Source of the DNA: Rhinopomastus cyanomelas
Taxonomy: Eukaryota; Chordata; Aves; Bucerotiformes; Rhinopomastidae
Length of the DNA: 64,000 nucleotides
Assembly (NCBI GenBank): GCA_013400115.1
Contig: VXBP01000353.1
Span: forward strand, 123,139 to 187,138
Reading direction: 5' to 3'
Shown: in pieces, positions 1-12,257 of the stretch
Position numbering within the stretch: the first letter of the stretch is position 1
How the letters are laid out: every line of letters starts with the position of its first letter
Position numbers and translations under genes: made by a program
Notes under the pieces: model-generated
Seen by the model: only the letters and a program-made list of their open reading frames with translations
What the model was told of the DNA's origin: nothing
The model's database searches: none

Positions 1-36
1 GTCCCTTCCAATCCCTAATGTGCTGTGGCACTGTGG
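1..36 (+). mobile_element. CR1 LINE 3' end, cut by window edge
   Basis: The window opens inside a CR1 3' terminus (GTCCCTTCCAATCCCTAATG followed by a degenerate octamer tail). The body of the element lies outside. Confidence 0.85.
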
Positions 37-1515
37 CATCTAGTCCCTGTATAATTTCTTCTATTTATTTCACAGTAGTGCTTAACAGACTGATCATGAC
101 TCCAGGCATCAGCTGTCAAAAATTGGTTATCAAAAATACAGCAAAGAAATGGGCACAACCAACACCACCACAGCAAGAACCATATAAAATCATACAATTT
201 ATTTATTTGAGAGCCTTTCTGAGCCCAAGATAGGAGAAATGTTGTGCAATTTAATCACCTACTTCATCTTAGGAAATTTGCCAGTTGCTGGGAACACTCA
301 CGTCAGCAAGGACAAGAGCACATCCTCTTCTCTCACCTATCCTTCCACCCTTTAAATTGTCACCTCCTGGAGGCATCCTAAATGTTGGATACACAAAAGA
401 ACCTTCCATAATTTGCCCTACAGCTCCCTGAAACACAATATATTCTTCCATTCACGCTGTTCAGCCCTTAATAACACAATGCACTTTTACTGCTTGCTCC
501 ACATGCCCAGATATTGTTGTGAGACCCGTTGGCTCAGAAGATTGCTTTGTCACTATTGTCCTGAGCTGGGGCTATGTTAACATCTAAGATGTTTGATTGT
601 ACAACAGTCATGCAGAACTGCAATTTGATAGCCCATCTGGGGAGATGCCTAATTGCACTTACTCCGAACGCGTTAGAGCGTCGGTACATTGCCGTTATTA
701 TCCTGCTATACGGCCTATTATTAGGAAGCTGAGTGCACAATCAAGAGCACAGCATGCAAAACATATATTTATTCTAACTGTGAGTCACAATGTGGGGAAA
801 AAGCAAACAGCACCGACAACATAAAGCAATTCGCAAGCTGCACGTAAACATTAGAGTTTATCTTTCCAAAAGGAAGTTATTTCTAATTTGTTTTAATAGG
901 AAGACAGGCTACTCTACTACATTCTAATAACGATTGTATATATGGGATTAGCTTAGACAAAGATCATTTGTACAGCTTTCCTTCTAACTTACTTTTTTAA
1001 ATGAAAATTTTAATGGCTTTGCCGCGGCAGGGCAATGCACTCAACCCAAAATAGCTTCAGTTATAATGCACAGAGCCTAAAGTTTCCTCTGAAAACCAAC
1101 AGGAGGTAACGTAGTTTGCCTTCCTGAGGCAATTCTCTCTACACAGCATTTCAGACCAAGTCCAACATCCAGTGCTTTCATCAGCAAGAAGCCTGGATCC
1201 CAGTTGCAGACAGCAACAGTAGAGTTTCTGCTAGAAAAGCAGCCCAGCCCTTGTGACTGAGGAGTTGAAACACGTGCTCAAGTAACCTGGCCAGTAGGAA
1301 AACAAGAAACCACTGAGCAGGCCTTGGTTTGCCATCAAAAAACTCCTGAAGGTCCACATCTGTATCATGGAAACAACATTTACAGGTTCATGAGAACGTA
1401 AGACATTAATTTAAAACACCAGCAACGTTAGAATTTCAAGATACTTAACACCCAAGAGAAAAATGTGAATCATACAGATGAGATGTGTCTTGGAGTGGAA
1501 ATTGGAAGGTCAGTG

Positions 1516-1822
1516 AGGTACCTGAAAGGAGCTTGTACTGACATTGGTCTTTTTTCCCCAAGTAACAACAGATATGACAAGAGGAAATGGCCTCATGTTG
1601 CATGATGGAAGGTTTAGATTGAGCATTAGGAAAAGTTTTGTTGCCAAAAGGGTTGTCAAGCACTGGAACAGGCTACGTGAGGAAGTGATGGAGTTGGTGT
1701 CTCTGGAAATATTTAAAAGATGCGTAGATGTGACACTTAGGAACATGATTTAATGATGGACTTCGTAGTGTCAGGTTAACTCAATGATCTTAAAGGTCTT
1801 TTCTGACCTAAATGGCTCTATT
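1516..1822 (+). mobile_element. CR1 LINE fragment
   Basis: A 5'-truncated CR1 that runs through the GACAAGAGGAAATGGCCTCA block, the GGTTGTCAAGCACTGGAACAG block and TTTAAAAGATGCGTAGATGT to a decayed GATCTTAAAGGTCTTTTC end. The 3' half differs from the majority type in this window, indicating an older subfamily. Confidence 0.88.
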
Positions 1823-2112
1823 TCAGCCTGAACTGCTAAGCAGGTGGCCCCACAATAAGACAGCACTGATGTAAGTCTTAATTAGCTCCTTGCAACTTAT
1901 ACCCACTAAAGCAACACATCTACACCAAAGCTAATCTTGAATCTCATGGTTAAATATAAGTAAGAAGGTTTTACATTTTGAACATTTAGATTTTAAACTT
2001 AATGTACTATTGAATAGTAGGTAAACCATTCCAGGGGAGATCCTGGACTACATAGGCTAAGAAACCAACATCTTCACAATTTCAAGTCTTCTGCTCTTTA
2101 TTTCATAGCATT

Positions 2113-2552
2113 TCACAGAATCATAGTGGCTGGAAAGGATCTCCAGGATCATCAAGTCCAGCCCTCATCCCAACATCTCCCTAACCCCTAGACCGTGGCC
2201 TTAAGTGCCACATCTATTCATTTTTTAAACGCCTCCAGGTTTTGTGACTCCACCACCAACCTGGACAGCCTGTTGCAGTGCCAAACCACTCGCAGTAAAG
2301 AGCTTCCAGTCTAAACCTTCTCTGGTGTAACTTGAGGCCATTTCCTCTCATCCTTGGTAATTTTAGAGAAGAGACCAGCACCAGCCTCACTAAACCCAGG
2401 TAGCTGTAGAGAGCAATAAGGTCTCCTCTCAACCTCCTTTTCTCTAGTAGACTAAATAACCCCAGCCCCCTCAGCCAATCTTCATAGGACCTGTTTTCTA
2501 GACCTCTCACCAGCCTCACTGCCCTTCTCTGGACCCGTTCCAGCACCTCAAC
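2113..2552 (-). mobile_element. CR1 LINE fragment
   Basis: Starts with the reverse complement of the CR1 terminus (TCACAGAATCATAGTGGCTGG) and continues through the CCACCAACCTGGACAGCCTG and CATTTCCTCTCATCC blocks to CTGGACCCGTTCCAGCACCTC. It explains the 110-codon minus-strand frame here. Confidence 0.92.
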
Positions 2553-2693
2553 AGCAACTCAATATTGACTTTTAAAACTTGAAGCCTAAAGTCTTGAGTA
2601 GTTTTCCCACACAGTGGCTAAGGTACCCCCTACATCACCCCAGCTCCAAGGTCCTGGCACTGTAACTGGCAGCCCGTTTTCTACACAAAGACA

Positions 2694-2792
2694 TAGATGT
2701 GTTCCTGTGTGACTTGGTCTGGGTGATCCTGCTGTGGCAGGGGGATTGGACTGGATGATCTTTTGAGGTCCCTTCCAATCCCTAATGATTCT
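2694..2792 (+). mobile_element. CR1 LINE 3' end
   Basis: Short 3' piece, GATGTGTTCCTGTGTGACTT through GGGGGATTGGACTGGATGAT to CCCTTCCAATCCCTAATG. Little divergence suggests recent activity. Confidence 0.92.
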
Positions 2793-3689
2793 TTTCATCA
2801 TCAGATCTGTCACGAGCACTCTGTGCAAAACAATTTTTGAACCACGTCACAGAACACCAAGTCTCACTCAATACTGAGTTCTTTCCTAAAAGCTCTCATC
2901 TGATGATCCACATGTACTTTTAGACATTAAGACTTAACAATGCCATCTCACATTTCAGTGCAGTGCTTATCTCAGATGTTTAGCTGTGAAATGCTGAGGT
3001 GCAATACATAAACCAGAGCCTTCCCAGTGAACAATGTGACAAAGGTCCATGATTATAACTAACCTGCTCAAAAAAGGCAGGCCAATTAGGATCAGGCATA
3101 TATAAAACAACACCAGTCATTCAGTCACAGGTTTATACAGGGAGTAAGAATACTTTAAAACAACACTTTAATCTGGATGCTGACAGTGGGTAAAATTAAG
3201 CATGTGATTCATTTTTACCTCATGCATGCTTCTGTTATAACACCTATAAAGTGTATGTGCTCTTGAATTGCTATAAAAATCCAGCCTCATTCTTCTAGCT
3301 CACACATGGCAAGGCTTGCTTCAGACTTTTACAGCTGCCTTCAGATAAGAAACTGTTGTCACAGCACCTACAGTGTACATTTCAGTCTTCTCATGGCATT
3401 TCATGGTCAACAACACCTAAGCTGATTTCATTCTTCTTCATGTCAAAGTCACCATTGGCACCGATTGCCCTTTACTTCCACTAGTGTGGGATCATTGTTC
3501 TTGTGAAGTACAGCCCAATAATTATGTTCTACTTGTTGAGGTAGGCACACTCAAGGCAAATTTGTGTAGTTCTAAACTGAACCTGAGCAATAAAAAACAC
3601 CCCAAAAGACCAAGGAGCTACTCTTCAACTGAAGTAGGAGACTCACATTTTTATGTTCTCAAAACTAGAACAGACTGAGTTTAAGATCT

Positions 3690-4160
3690 GAAAGAACAGC
3701 TGTTTATTTGCAGGCGTGAGAGTTCTTATTCAGGTAGTCCTGACATACTCTAGTTTGGTGTTGCAGACCCTCCAGATACAGGCAAGCTAGGTGCTCAAAG
3801 ATGAGATTTATTCCAACCAAAACTGTCCAGGACTCCTACCAACATCAGCACAGGTTCATGATGCCAAATGGAATTAATAATACACAGCCAGCTGAACTTA
3901 CCTAAGAGATGAGGGATTCTCAGCCTTCAAAGGTGTTACTCTGGGTAGACTCCTAAACCAGTGGGAAGGTCCCTGATTCAAGACCAACTGCTCCAAGGAA
4001 CTCAGGTGTAATTTGGCTACCAAATGACTCTGTTTATACCCTGCTCAATCTGATTTGTGGTCATATATGGTCATCAATCTAGAAATTTCTCTTGATTGAA
4101 GCATTTCATTGGCTGAGGGCCTTGTCTGTTAACTGATAGGTTTTGCCTTCCACTGACTCA
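3690..4160 (-). mobile_element. Possible LTR fragment
   Basis: Read on the minus strand, this stretch has a CCAAT box (plus-strand ATTGG at 4,108-4,112), a GGGTATAAACAG TATA box about 70 bases later (4,033-4,038) and an AATAAA signal about 220 bases beyond (3,807-3,812). That order and spacing are LTR-like. I cannot match it to a named family and see no terminal TG/CA pair or target duplication, so it may simply be unique DNA with a chance promoter pattern. Confidence 0.25.
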
Positions 4161-5746
4161 GGTGAGCACATCACCATGCACTGGTCTCCTTCACTCCCAA
4201 ACTGACTTCCACTTTTAAGTCTTTCCTTTCAGTGGTTAAGAGTAGTTGGCCTTTATCAGGTTGGGTGCAGCTTCTGTAAGACAAAAGTGAGCCTATGCAC
4301 TGCTTACAATGACATATGGCACAAGGGCAGCCAAGAGAGTCTAGAAGGGGTAGTGTTGGAAGATTACATGCAATAGAAGGAGTTAAATCTGGACTGGCTG
4401 CATCCCTGCTGCCTACCAACAGTGGTCCTTACCAAACACTATCTCAACAACTAGGCTCTGCAGAAGTTTTACCTACACTGTTCAGGTTAAGAATCGAGTC
4501 TTCATGACCAGATAGCATCAGCAAGGTTAAGTTCACAATGGACAACCTGTTCCACTGTTCCATCTATCTCCTGAGACATTTTCCCCCTCAGATATAGGGT
4601 CTACAAAAACTTTTTTCTTATTTATATGCCTCATGAGCAGAGTTATTTGTATAATACCCTGTTATTTTGCCACACTATATTTACTTCTACTCCCAAGTCT
4701 TTTTTGTTCTGGTATTTCTGAGACATTTGCAAGTCTGTTGCTCTATTTCCCAGACATTTTGAAAAGGTAGTTGTAAGTTAGAAGATAAAATCACAGATCT
4801 TTGAAGTTTAAATTCTACTACTTCATATGGTTTAAAATATAAGCTCAGAAACACTGCTGATTAAACAATTCCCAATGACATCTCATTCCTTAGTAATCTC
4901 CTCTGGTGTTTCACTGAGTGTGTGTTGCCACCACACAAATGCAAAAGTTTGCTATTTTGAAAATTTAAAGTATAAAAGAGTTTTTACTCTTCATTATTCT
5001 CACTGCGTTAAAAAAGGCTTCTCGTCTTTGCACCATCCCAAAATATAAAGAAAAAATATCCTTTTAGATTAAAACTTACTCTCACACTGTGCCTAATAGA
5101 ACAATATATATCTGTTTGGTTCCAGTTCCCTGAATACATTTTTATGTGTTGTGCTGTTATGCATGAGAAATGCTGTAACTCCAGAGAAGCAAATGGTACA
5201 CTTATCTCACCCTGCTTTATGTTATATAATTGATCCAAACACAAAAGCACTGCGTGTTTTCACACAAAGAGACAAATGATTTAAGTTTTTAATTAAACTT
5301 TAAAGCTTTTAATTAAACGCCTAAATTGCAAAGAACCATCTCGGTTTAAACTGTCTTTAGATTGCTGGATATATATTTTCCTATTGCATCTCCTCTGACC
5401 TGGAAAGTAACAAAGAGCAATAAATGGCATTCTCACTTCTTAATTGGTATAATTAACACTTCTTTAATTATCCAGGAAGACAAGCACTGATTGTGCAAAT
5501 GCTGCAGGTAGAACACAAACGGATGCTTTTAAACCCATTTCTGTCACTAAAGTGTCTCCAAGGCTTTTAAAGTACCCACTAGTTGAATAACCTCCTTCCC
5601 TTGGTTCCCACAGTGCTGGTGTGCTCTGCTTCCAGTGCATTTCCAAGGGAAGCAAATGTCCCGGCAAATAAATCACAACTTTAGCAAATTTTAGAATCTT
5701 TTGATCTGAATTTATTCTGAGGTGACCTTGAGGGAACAGCCTTCAT

Positions 5747-5893
5747 TCACAGAATCACAGAACATCATGGATTGGAAGAGACTGCAAAAGATCATCTAGC
5801 TCAATCCCCTCACCACAGCAGGATCACCAAGATCCAGTCACATATGAACTTATCCAGGTGGGTTTTAAATGTCTCCAGAGAAGGAGACTCTTC
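5747..5893 (-). mobile_element. CR1 LINE 3' end
   Basis: Reverse-complement terminus (TCACAGAATCACAGAACATC), then GATCATCTAGCTCAATCCCC and GGTGGGTTTTAAATGTCTCC; ends in the AGAAGGAGACTC block. Confidence 0.92.
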
Positions 5894-7131
5894 ACACATT
5901 GGAATTTTCAGTACCTTCTCTATAGAGATGATGAGCTCTTTGATACACAGAGCATTTCCATGGCTGTGCCCAGAACTTTGTGTTTAAGACCCCAACAAGG
6001 GACTCAAGATATCACTGCTGTGCTAGAAACAGGAACATCATGATAATTAAAGCAACACCTAGATCCCTTCAGTGAGTTTCTTTTGTATGGAGGGAGGGAA
6101 CATCACTGTTATTAGTCAATACAGTGGCATGGAGAACCATACCTAACTGTAGAAATCACATACATCAAATATCAAACCTACCCAACCACCTGATTTTATG
6201 TTTTGAATCTCAACTATAAAGGACTTTAACTTTCCATGGAACATACACTTTATTTTTGTACCTTATAGCATTGCTCTGAGCACTAGTGCTGCTGACTGAC
6301 AGAGCTCTGTGCCCAAGGTAAAGAAAGACATTGGGAAAGCAGATAAATATATTTTAATATTCTACCTGCATTGGTGACTGGGCATAGTCCATCTCAGCTA
6401 CCAGAAACAGATTTAAGCAAACACTGTAAATTCTGTACCTAGCTGGAGCCCATTCAGCACTGGATGCCAGAACCAATCATTCAGGTTCCCTTTCTATTCT
6501 AAGCAATGATCTTGACCATTTAATGAAGCAATAAGTATCACAATCTATTAGAAGTATAAAATCCAGTCAGAATAAACATGTTAATAGACAGAATTAAAAC
6601 AGCTTTGTTTTCTTTACAGGAAACCAAACTCTATCTACAAAGTGAAAAGGAGTTTGTTCAGCTTTTTTTTAATCCACAGAACCTGATTACTATGCAAACT
6701 CTCCTCGTTCCAACAACATCCCTGAGGAAGGTGTCAGAACGTGTTTCCTGTCAGATTAAGAGTGAAGCAAAAGAAATGACTACAGTTTCTCATTCTCTTT
6801 GCCATTTGTCTATGGAGATTTTAAAAAGATCTTTTTCTCATTCCCTAACATGAAATTTCAGTATAAAAGATGTCAACTTGCTACAGGTCTTACTTCATAT
6901 TTATTAAATCCATGGAGCTATTCCACTAATATTTGCTACTAAGTCAGGGTATCTCCTGTGTTGCTGTAGTAAAATAATTGCCTTCTTTTTTAACACACTC
7001 TCAAGTTTGCATTTCTGTCATGATAACAGCTACTGTATGCTATTCTCCTGTTTATTTGAAACATCAGATGAGATTAAAGCTCATTATAAAGTCAAATAAA
7101 ATCACTTAGATAAGATAAAAGTCAATGACAA

Positions 7132-7860
7132 CATCTCATGGAATCAGATGCAGATGAGTTTATCTTCCCCACAGGAGCCAACAAAACTTGGGGCCAGTGT
7201 GAGGTGGCCTTCTTCACCATCAGGGGATGCTTCATGACAGGGGTGTCATTCAGGGTGCTGAACACTTTGCAGCTGGGCTTGAAGGAGACACAGAACGTGG
7301 CATGGTTGAAACCCAGGAATGTACAAATCCTAAATATGGTGACAAGGCAAGGAGTGCTGTGGGCTGACACTCTGGGACCTCTGGCTCCTCACTGAGAAAA
7401 CACAGGGTGTGGAAGATGATGTGAACACCATTGCTGCCAGAACCCTGACAGGAATGCTCTACAAAAGCTCCAGGGGACTGCACAGGGCAGCACGAGGTGG
7501 CATCATGGCAGTTAAGCTTGCTGGCCTCTATGCACTCTACAACTGGGAGCACACAAAGGGCTCCACAGCCCAGCAGTCACTGTGAGTGGGATGATCAGCA
7601 CTGGGCTGAGGACATGCTCACATCATCACCAGTCAAACCAGCTGTGAGATCTGCCCAGTGCCCACTCCTGCTTTATTTACAATGACTGTGAAGTGAAGGA
7701 AGCTACACTGGGAGGAACCTCTTGACTCTGCATGGTTGGACTAGCCCTTTCCTTCCCACCAGCAAGATTCGTTGAATCTGAGAGTCCTGGAATGGCCATC
7801 AAGATTGAATCTCTACCAGCTCACCCTGGGCAGAATAAATATACCTTTAAATTAAATTAA
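7132..7860 (+). pseudogene. TIMM23: TIMM23 processed pseudogene, 5'-truncated
   Basis: The translation matches the C-terminal three quarters of Tim23, the channel subunit of the mitochondrial inner-membrane TIM23 translocase. It starts near DADEF (about residue 56 of the roughly 209-residue protein) and shows PTGANKTWGQCEVAFFTI, then LGLKETQN, KPRNVQILNMVTRQG, and after a frame change GMLYK, LYALYNWEH and QQSL before a stop at 7,583-7,585. About 23 bases are missing near 7,390, which removes the LLYSAFG stretch and shifts the frame; one Asn codon is lost later. The parental exons are joined without introns, and a UTR-like tail runs to AATAAA (7,834-7,839) followed by A-rich DNA at about 7,849-7,861. 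These are hallmarks of a reverse-transcribed mRNA. It is broken and not expected to make protein. Confidence 0.9.
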
Positions 7861-8537
7861 ATATGCCTTTTAATTCTAGTATTTTAGGGGTGTTTTGTAT
7901 TTTATTAGCAATTTTGTGTTACATCTGCTCTGCAGAACAATGCCATCACACAATGCTGGCACAAATTGCCCAGTCTTCGGGGGAAAAGAGGAGGTGGTAT
8001 AATTTGAAGCTATGTAAAAGCAAAACCAGTAATGAAGGGCTACATGTCACTGGTATTGACTTTCTGATGAAGAAGGTAATTCATTTATAGTTGAATTTAC
8101 ATATACAAAATTGCTGGCCTTACGCAGTAATGAATCTGTAATCAGCTTCAGCGAGTGAAACGAAATAAAAGCAAGGTTTTGTGCAACTTAAGTTCATAAT
8201 TTGGACTTGATGTGCAGGAATTCTGCTAAGGAAAGACCGTTGGTCATTGTAATATCCTCATAAAAGATTAAACTCAAGAAGTTAAAACACTTATTGAGTG
8301 AGTTTAAATTGTTAAAAATATTTTGACAACTATTGTTTTTCAGAAGATGCTTCATAAATTCTGCCTAATTATGAGAACATGAATCGCAGCAAAATAAGGT
8401 ATGAAAAAGGGGAAATGGGTTTGAGGGAAAAAGGGAACTACAATTGGGGTTTAGATCTTTCAGGGAAAGATCTTAAAGAATATTGGTAACAAGAAATTCT
8501 AATTACAAAATAGATCCATTATTACATTAGAGACATC

Positions 8538-8689
8538 CTCACCAAATCTGTAGATGGAACCAAGCTGAGTGGTGCAGCTAATTTACTTGAGAGTAGCTAT
8601 GCCAGAGTGACACTGACAGGCCTGAGGAGTGAATTTCACGAAGGCTGGATTCAAGGTCTGCATCTGGGTCCAGGCAATACACAATATCA
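8538..8689 (+). mobile_element. CR1 LINE internal fragment, left half of an interrupted copy
   Basis: Degenerate internal CR1 sequence: a TCACCAAATCTGTAGATGG block and GTCTGCATCTGGGTCCAGGC. It breaks off at CAATATCA (8,682-8,689), where the minus-strand CR1 begins, and resumes at 9,461. Confidence 0.7.
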
Positions 8690-9452
8690 TAGAATCATAG
8701 AATTATTCAGGTTGGAAAAGACTCTTGGGATCATCAAGTCCAATCATCAACCTTAATCTACAGGTTCAGCCCTAAACCAGATCTCCCAACAGTACATCTA
8801 AGCAACTTTTCAACATATCCAGGGACGGTGACACAACCACCACCCTGGACAGACCATTCCAGTGCCTGACCACTATCTCCATTAAGAATTTCTTCTTTAT
8901 ATCTAATCTAACCCTCCCCTGTTGAAGCTTGAAACCCTTCCCTCTGGTTCCACCACTAATTACCTGGGAGAAGAGACCAGCATCAACACCTCAACAATGC
9001 CTTTTCAGATAGCTGTAGAGAGTGATGAGGTCTCCCCTAAGCCTCCTCTTCCTCAAACTAAACAGCCCCAACTCTCTCAATCTCATCAGATTTATTCTCC
9101 AGGCCTTTCACCAGCTTTGTTGCCACTTGCTCTAGCACTTCAATGTCTATCGTACTGAGGTGCCCAAAACTGGACCAAGTACTCGAGGTGTGGCCTCACT
9201 GTTGTGTACAGGGTAACAATCACCTCTCTAAGCCTGCTGGACACGTAGTTTCTAATACAGATCAGGATGCCATGGGCCTTCTTGGCCACCTGGGCACACT
9301 ACTGGCTCATATTCAGCTGCCTGTCAATTAGAACCCCCAGGCCCTTTTCTGCTAGACTGCTCTCCAGACACACTTCCCCAAGTCTGTAGCGTTGCAGGGG
9401 ATTGTTGTGACCAAAATGCAGGACCCAACACTTGGCTCCATTGAAATAGCTC
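8690..9452 (-). mobile_element. CR1 LINE copy nested in another CR1
   Basis: A copy of about 760 bases, terminus TAGAATCATAGAATTATTCAG at the left, with the CACCCTGGACAGACCATTCC, GCTGTAGAGAGTGATGAGGT and AGAACCCCCAGGCCCTTTTC blocks. It is flanked by an 8-base direct repeat CAATATCA (8,682-8,689 and 9,453-9,460), which reads as a target-site duplication within the plus-strand CR1. Confidence 0.88.
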
Positions 9453-9495
9453 CAATATCAATACAAACAGGAGCATGAAGGGATTGAGACCGGAA
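9453..9495 (+). mobile_element. CR1 LINE internal fragment, right half of the interrupted copy
   Basis: CAATATCAATACAAACAGG followed by ATGAAGGGATTGAGACC continues the CR1 sequence that stopped at 8,689, as expected if the minus-strand copy was inserted later. Confidence 0.65.
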
Positions 9496-10802
9496 TCTTT
9501 TGATCCCATTCAATTCAGTCTAAGAAAAGGAAGGGATGTAAAGCAAGTGGGAACATTTAGAACACTTTTGGAAACATTGTCTGTACTTTCTTTAATTGTT
9601 CTTTTTCTTATTTACTGGAGAAAAGAGGTTCAAAAAATCAGCCCTATGCAGAAGGCTTTCAGATTGACTTTTACAGATTCTTCATGTTTTATTCTCATCA
9701 TTCTATAAATGCAGAAGCAAGACTACAGATACAAACATGGCACAATCATAGAGTGCTCTCACATTTTTGAAAATAGTTGTTTGTAAGCAGTAAAATAACA
9801 GGTGTGCTGCAAGTACAAAGCAACATCTACTGGCACACAGCTCTGGCACACGTTGGCACTCTTCCTGGAACATGCAAACCTAAAGTACTGGAAAAGACAC
9901 TTGGACATTAGAACTCAATCTACAGAATTTCTAACCACTTTTTAAGCAGGTTTGGTGGTTGTACTAGTGAAAGAGGCACTGATTGTGACCAGCTAAACAC
10001 AGGAGAACAAGGCTAACTAAGGCTAACAGAAAAAGTAGGAAAAACTATTTTCAGCAAATGATAGAGTAGACCTTACTGTTCAGAACTTGGCAGGCTGCTA
10101 GGCAAAAGCAAAGAGAGTTTAAAAAAAGAAAAAGGAAAGTGATTCACTTGGTAAAGACTATCTTTATGTTGTAGGCAGTTGGAACATAATATTTGAATCC
10201 CTCAATAATGCAACATGTCATCATTTACGTTCCTATTGTGAGTGTTTGAAATGTTACCTTAATCAACACTAACCAAAAGGTCATATCTTTTTCTGGTTTG
10301 TTGTCTGATCTACACGCTGCAGGCATATCCATCATGACAGTAAATAGCTTGGAAGTAATCATTCCATGGGTTCTGATTCCCTTAACCTTTAATGGAACAT
10401 GACTGCAGATTGAGAACTATGATTTGCTCTTTATAGTGTTTGCTAATTTAATCAAAATAACTATGAGGAACCTGGACTTGTGTATGAAAAACATGACCAA
10501 GCAAGGTACCAAGAGGTCATCTCATCCACTAGGACATAAACCATAACATAATGGGAAAGGTAAAAGATGAAAGACCAGATCCTGAACAATTGTATCAATG
10601 AATCTGATTATTTGATTTCCACTGACCAGGACCAAATTAGTCCTATGTGAATCTAGACAGTCCTCTATCTTTTCTTTGAATATTATGAGTTCTAGGTGTT
10701 AACTCACCCATACAGCAACCAGCAAGCTGAATCTTAGGAACAGGATCTGTCTGTAGGCTATGCTCACATATATCTTGAGGCTTATCTGCCTCTGAGAAGG
10801 AA

Positions 10803-10834
10803 CTTAAAAGATTTCTTAAAAGATTTCTTAAAAG
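10803..10834. repeat. Short tandem repeat, 12-base unit
   Basis: TTAAAAGATTTC occurs twice in tandem, followed by a partial third TTAAAAGA. Confidence 0.85.
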
Positions 10835-12257
10835 AAAAAACTTTTGAAGACCTATGTTACTTGTGGTGTTTTGTATGAACTTGTTTCACCTGCAATGAGT
10901 ATCTTATTTTAATCTTGAAAAAGAATATGAAAACTAAATATATACTTTTTTAATGGTAAATTGAATTCTGAGCAATAAATCCAACTCCTGGCAATTTAAT
11001 GGTCAAAATTTGTTTCGTTGAAAGTTATCAGTCTGCTGAATAGAGAAAAGGATTCACACCAGTCACTACTTAATATTTTCCAAAACTTATCTGATGAGGA
11101 CCTTGGGTCTCTACAAGAATGTCTGATGAGAGCTGTCTTTTCAGTTTGCCTTGTCATAAAGGCTTCTACTGTAGCATCAGACTAGGCTTCTTGACATTGG
11201 ATATAAAATTCTTAGAAAGACAAGACACAACACAGAGAGTCTTTTCAAAACTCTTATAACACAGGTAGCTTTAAGGATCCTGCTTAGAATAAGCAGGCTT
11301 GCAAAATACCAAAGTATGGGTCCTCACACCCCAACTGTTCCATCTTTTCATAAGCAAGAACATATATTTGGAATGAACACAGACTATTTTTACTCATTCC
11401 ATATTTAAATACAATATTCACTTCTAATTCTCTCTATACGTACAATTAAGTCTTCAGGGTAGTTACACACATTAGATACTGCATTTGATGAAGTAAAGCT
11501 CATCTAGCTATTTCAGCAAGTAATTAATATTATGCACATGATAATTAGGAAAACCAACTGCCAAAGGATAAAGATGGTAAACAGCCGAAGTCAACACCGT
11601 TCAGGATGTGTACTTTATCTCAAACTGGTACTACACAGTCAAATTAATCACGTCAGTTAATGTCCCTAGATCAGAAGTGATTAACCCGCCTAATTGCTGC
11701 AGATTGCAAAGTATTTCAGGAAAAATGTAATTTATTATAAAATAGTTGGAGAAGTCTCCTTCCCACAAGGTTCTCTTATTTCTTTTTGTTTGTGTGCACG
11801 TGTATATGCTACTCATTTTGAGTCATATTTCTTCTTAAAAATTGTTAAACAAGTAGTGCTTATTTGCATCGTTCATGTGATGAGATCACTAAACTAGAAT
11901 AATAAACAGGGAGAGAGTGAAATGGGTGTTTTTCAAAATAACTTAAAGCAACAGAAACTATTATAAATTTATTGTAAAATAAATAAAATGCTGAAAGTAG
12001 CTACCCACATTTTTATGATCTCACCTACTTTGAAGTGCTTTTATAAGCGCTCTACTTATTGATTTATTTGTCCCCAGGAAGAGAGCAATTAAACTACCTG
12101 GTGGGTCTGAACATTTTAGCACCACAAAATATAAACCTATGTATCTCATAAGGACTCTGGCTTTTAAAAAGTTGACATATTTATTTCTGTTTCACCACTG
12201 CGGTTGTCTAATCCGAGATACGAACAAGTGAAATGGAAAGTACTTGAGAAAGAAAGT

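Noticed and set aside
2214..2546. 110-codon minus-strand open frame
   Set aside because: This is CR1-derived sequence in the sense direction of the element, truncated and without intact reverse transcriptase.
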